From assembly GCA_938003725.1 (NCBI GenBank), contig CALKXX010000160.1:1-5889 (forward strand): a stretch of 5,889 bases of DNA, read 5' to 3'. This DNA is from an uncultured Sphingomonadaceae bacterium. GTDB taxonomy: Bacteria > Pseudomonadota > Alphaproteobacteria > Sphingomonadales > Sphingomonadaceae. The translations under genes and the position numbers were made by a program. This document shows, piece by piece, positions 3,683 through 5,889 of the stretch (position 1 is its first letter; each line of letters begins with the position of its first letter). The notes beneath the pieces are model-generated. The model saw only the letters and a list, made by a program, of their open reading frames with translations, was not told the origin of the DNA and did no database searches.

Positions 3683-5889
3683 ATGTTCGGCAAAATTGCA
3701 GCTTTCGAGCTTCGCTATCAGTTCAAAAACCCGGTATTCTGGGTCGTGACCACGGTATTTTTCTTGCTCACATTCGGAGCTGCGACATCGGAGAATGTCC
3801 GCATTGGCGACGGTGGGAACATCCTCGCCAACAGCCCCGCTGCGCTGGCAGAAACAACCATAATATTGTCAATATTTTTCATGTTCGTGACCACCGCCTT
3901 TGTCGCCAATGTGATCGTGCGAGACGATGATAGCGGCTTTGGCCCAATGGTGCGTTCAACCCGAGTGAGCAAGTTTGACTATCTGATAGGGCGCTTCACA
4001 GGCGCTTTTGCGATATCCGCCATTGCATTTCTGACCGTACCATTTGCGGTCTGGCTTGGCTCGTATATGCCGTGGGTTGATCCAGAGACTGTCGGCCCCA
4101 ATGTTCTGAGCCATTATCTCTATGCCTATTTCCTGTTGGCGCTGCCGGCCGTATTCCTGACATCCTGCCTGTTTTTTGCCGTCGCCACTATCACCCGGTC
4201 CATGATGTACAGCTATGTCGCGGTGGTCCTGTTTCTGGTGCTGTATCTGGCGTTTAGCGCAGCCACCGAATTTGATCCTGACCTGTTATTGTTCAGCGCC
4301 TATGCAGAACCATTTGGCGGCGCGGCCTATGAATATGTCACCCGCTATTGGACGGCGGCGGAAAGTAACAGCATGATGGCCCCGTTTGACGGCGTATTGC
4401 TGGCCAACCGGCTGATCTGGCTTGCTGTATCATTGGCCGCTCTTGCTTTTGCATATTCACGGTTCAGCTTTGCGGAACGCGGATCCTCCAAAAGAAAGCT
4501 GGTCAAACAGCAAAAGAAGGCGGCCCTGCTTGCTAAGGAAAAACCGGCTCTGGTGGAAACATTACCACCGGCAAATCCAGCCGGATCGACATGGGCGCGG
4601 CTGTTCACACGGACCCGCTTTGAAATGGTACAGGTGTTCAAAAGCCCGGCCTTTTTCATCATCATGTTCATTGGGTTGATCTTTTCTGTCGTGGGCTTGT
4701 TGTTCAACACGGTGCCCTACGGAACCCCCGCCTATCCCCGCACATTCTATGTTATCGGCATGCTGGAGGGCGGCTTCACGATATTCCCGATGATTATCGC
4801 GATTTTCTATGGCGGCGAGCTGGTATGGCGTGATCGCGACCGCAAGATGCACGAAATCGTCGATTCCACTTCGCTGCCAAACTGGGCCTATATGGTGCCA
4901 AAAACCATCGCCGTGGTCGGCGTATTGCTGGCGGCCTTGCTGCTATCGATGGTCGCGGGATTATTGGTACAATTGGGCAAGGGATATACGGATTTCGAGC
5001 TGGACAAATATCTCAAATGGTATTTGCTACCCGGCACGGTTGAGATGGTCACACTCGGCATATTATCGGTATTCGTTCAGGCGCTAAGCCCCAATAAATA
5101 TATCGGCTGGGGCATCATGGTGCTCTATATGGTCGCCACCATCACTTTCAATATCATCGGTTGGAACCACCCCTTATATTTATTTAATCGGGGCATCCCT
5201 GTTCCGCTATCGGATATGAATGGCGACATGGTCGGCGGCACAGGCGCATGGTGGCTGCGGCTATACTGGGGCGCATTTGCAGCGATCCTGGCATTGCTTG
5301 CGCATCTTGTCTGGCGGCGAGGTACCGAAACCAGCCTGATACCCCGTATTAAACAACTGCCGCGCCGACTGATCAGTCCGGCCGGGGGTTTGCTTGCCAT
5401 TTTTGTCGCAGTGACAGCTGCGTCAGGCGTTTATATCTTTAACAATACCAATATCATCAATGAATATGCGGCACCGGATGATACGGACAAACTACTCGCC
5501 GAATATGAGAAAAAGTTCCTGAAATATGAGACCATAAAACAGCCGTCCTTTACCGATATCAAACTGAATATTGATATTTATCCGGCTGACAAAAAGATGA
5601 ATGTTTCCGGTTCGGCTGATATTGTGAACGACACTGGCGCGCCGGTGAAAGAACTTCATATCCGATTTCAAGATCCCGAAATTGATGTGAAATCAATGAC
5701 CGTTCCGGCCGCCAAGCTGGCAATGGATGATCAGGAGTTTAAGTATCAAATCTATCGCCTCGACACTCCCATGGCGGTGGGTGAGACACGCTCAATCGCT
5801 TTCAAAGCGTCTCGCCATACTCGTGGTTTTCGGGCGCGGGGAAATGATGTTCGGTTGATTGAAAACGGCACCTTTCTGAACAATAGTGA
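3683..5889 (+). CDS. ABC-2 permease fused to M1-family aminopeptidase (3' end outside window)
   Basis: The frame is open from the ATG at 3683 to the window edge: 735 codons without a stop, so the gene is partial. GGGAG (3671-3675) lies 7 nt before the start. Residues 1-264 form a first permease half with helices near 17-34, 57-78, 104-128, 145-170, 174-195 and 242-260. A basic linker follows (about 265-308, rich in Lys/Gln/Ala). A second half has helices near 323-344, 358-382, 409-431, 448-468, 473-492 and 525-544. After a basic loop (R-I-K-Q-L-P-R-R) comes a 13th helix (567-586), then a soluble region from about 593. That region carries FTDIKLNIDIYP (623-634) and an N-D-T-G-A-P-V-K-E-L-H-I pattern, like the beta-rich N-terminal domain of M1 metallopeptidases. 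The helix count and positive-inside rule put this domain in the periplasm. Known fusions of this class run to roughly 1,200 aa, so the GAMEN and HExxH zinc motifs should lie downstream. The substrate is unknown. Confidence 0.88.
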   Translation, partial: MFGKIAAFELRYQFKNPVFWVVTTVFFLLTFGAATSENVRIGDGGNILANSPAALAETTIILSIFFMFVTTAFVANVIVRDDDSGFGPMVRSTRVSKFDYLIGRFTGAFAISAIAFLTVPFAVWLGSYMPWVDPETVGPNVLSHYLYAYFLLALPAVFLTSCLFFAVATITRSMMYSYVAVVLFLVLYLAFSAATEFDPDLLLFSAYAEPFGGAAYEYVTRYWTAAESNSMMAPFDGVLLANRLIWLAVSLAALAFAYSRFSFAERGSSKRKLVKQQKKAALLAKEKPALVETLPPANPAGSTWARLFTRTRFEMVQVFKSPAFFIIMFIGLIFSVVGLLFNTVPYGTPAYPRTFYVIGMLEGGFTIFPMIIAIFYGGELVWRDRDRKMHEIVDSTSLPNWAYMVPKTIAVVGVLLAALLLSMVAGLLVQLGKGYTDFELDKYLKWYLLPGTVEMVTLGILSVFVQALSPNKYIGWGIMVLYMVATITFNIIGWNHPLYLFNRGIPVPLSDMNGDMVGGTGAWWLRLYWGAFAAILALLAHLVWRRGTETSLIPRIKQLPRRLISPAGGLLAIFVAVTAASGVYIFNNTNIINEYAAPDDTDKLLAEYEKKFLKYETIKQPSFTDIKLNIDIYPADKKMNVSGSADIVNDTGAPVKELHIRFQDPEIDVKSMTVPAAKLAMDDQEFKYQIYRLDTPMAVGETRSIAFKASRHTRGFRARGNDVRLIENGTFLNNS

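Noticed and set aside
4345..5400. Minus- and plus-strand frames of 85-121 codons inside the permease region
   Set aside because: They lie over an uninterrupted frame with clear membrane helices and conserved motifs; their translations are of biased composition and look like shadows.

Overview
The window looks like a chromosomal segment from an alphaproteobacterium, most likely a moderate-GC member of the Sphingomonadales (Sphingorhabdus/Parasphingorhabdus/Sphingopyxis-like). The support is: a short single-span SecE next to NusG, the style of the L11 and L1 proteins, and intergenic repeats of the '...TGAGCTTGTCGAAGGA...' and 'TGCTGAA...TTCAGCA' kinds, which I recall as common in sphingomonad genomes. 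The taxonomic call is inference; no search was run.

Left half (1-2236), plus strand: a conserved information-processing cluster, secE (65-259), nusG (289-828), rplK (1021-1452) and rplA (1454-2155). It ends at a strong rho-independent terminator (2207-2235). secE-nusG and rplK-rplA are tightly spaced pairs. The 192-nt nusG-rplK spacer is densely structured: a repeat-like inverted repeat, a short palindrome, a hairpin resembling the L1 binding site of 23S rRNA (probable L1 autoregulatory operator), a dispersed repeat, and then the rplK ribosome binding site. rplJ, rplL and rpoBC do not follow rplA here. The promoter of secE lies upstream of the window.

Middle (2263-2777): a minus-strand gene for a small unrecognised protein with one membrane segment (2263-2643). 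It converges on rplA, so the terminator can serve both sides. It is divergent from the next operon, and the 134-nt divergent gap holds a plausible sigma-70-type promoter (2724-2752).

Right half (2778-5889), plus strand: a two-gene ABC transporter operon. The first gene encodes a complete ABC-2-type ATPase with all nucleotide-binding motifs. The second starts 14 nt after its stop and runs off the window. It encodes an unusual fusion: two tandem ABC-2 permease halves (about 12 membrane helices), a further helix, and then the start of an M1-aminopeptidase N-terminal domain predicted to be periplasmic. The zinc-binding catalytic part would lie beyond the window. The two gene products probably form one membrane machine; its substrate is unknown. 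This fused transporter-peptidase is the least ordinary protein here, though the architecture is already known from annotated genomes. I see no mobile element, CRISPR array, tRNA or rRNA.
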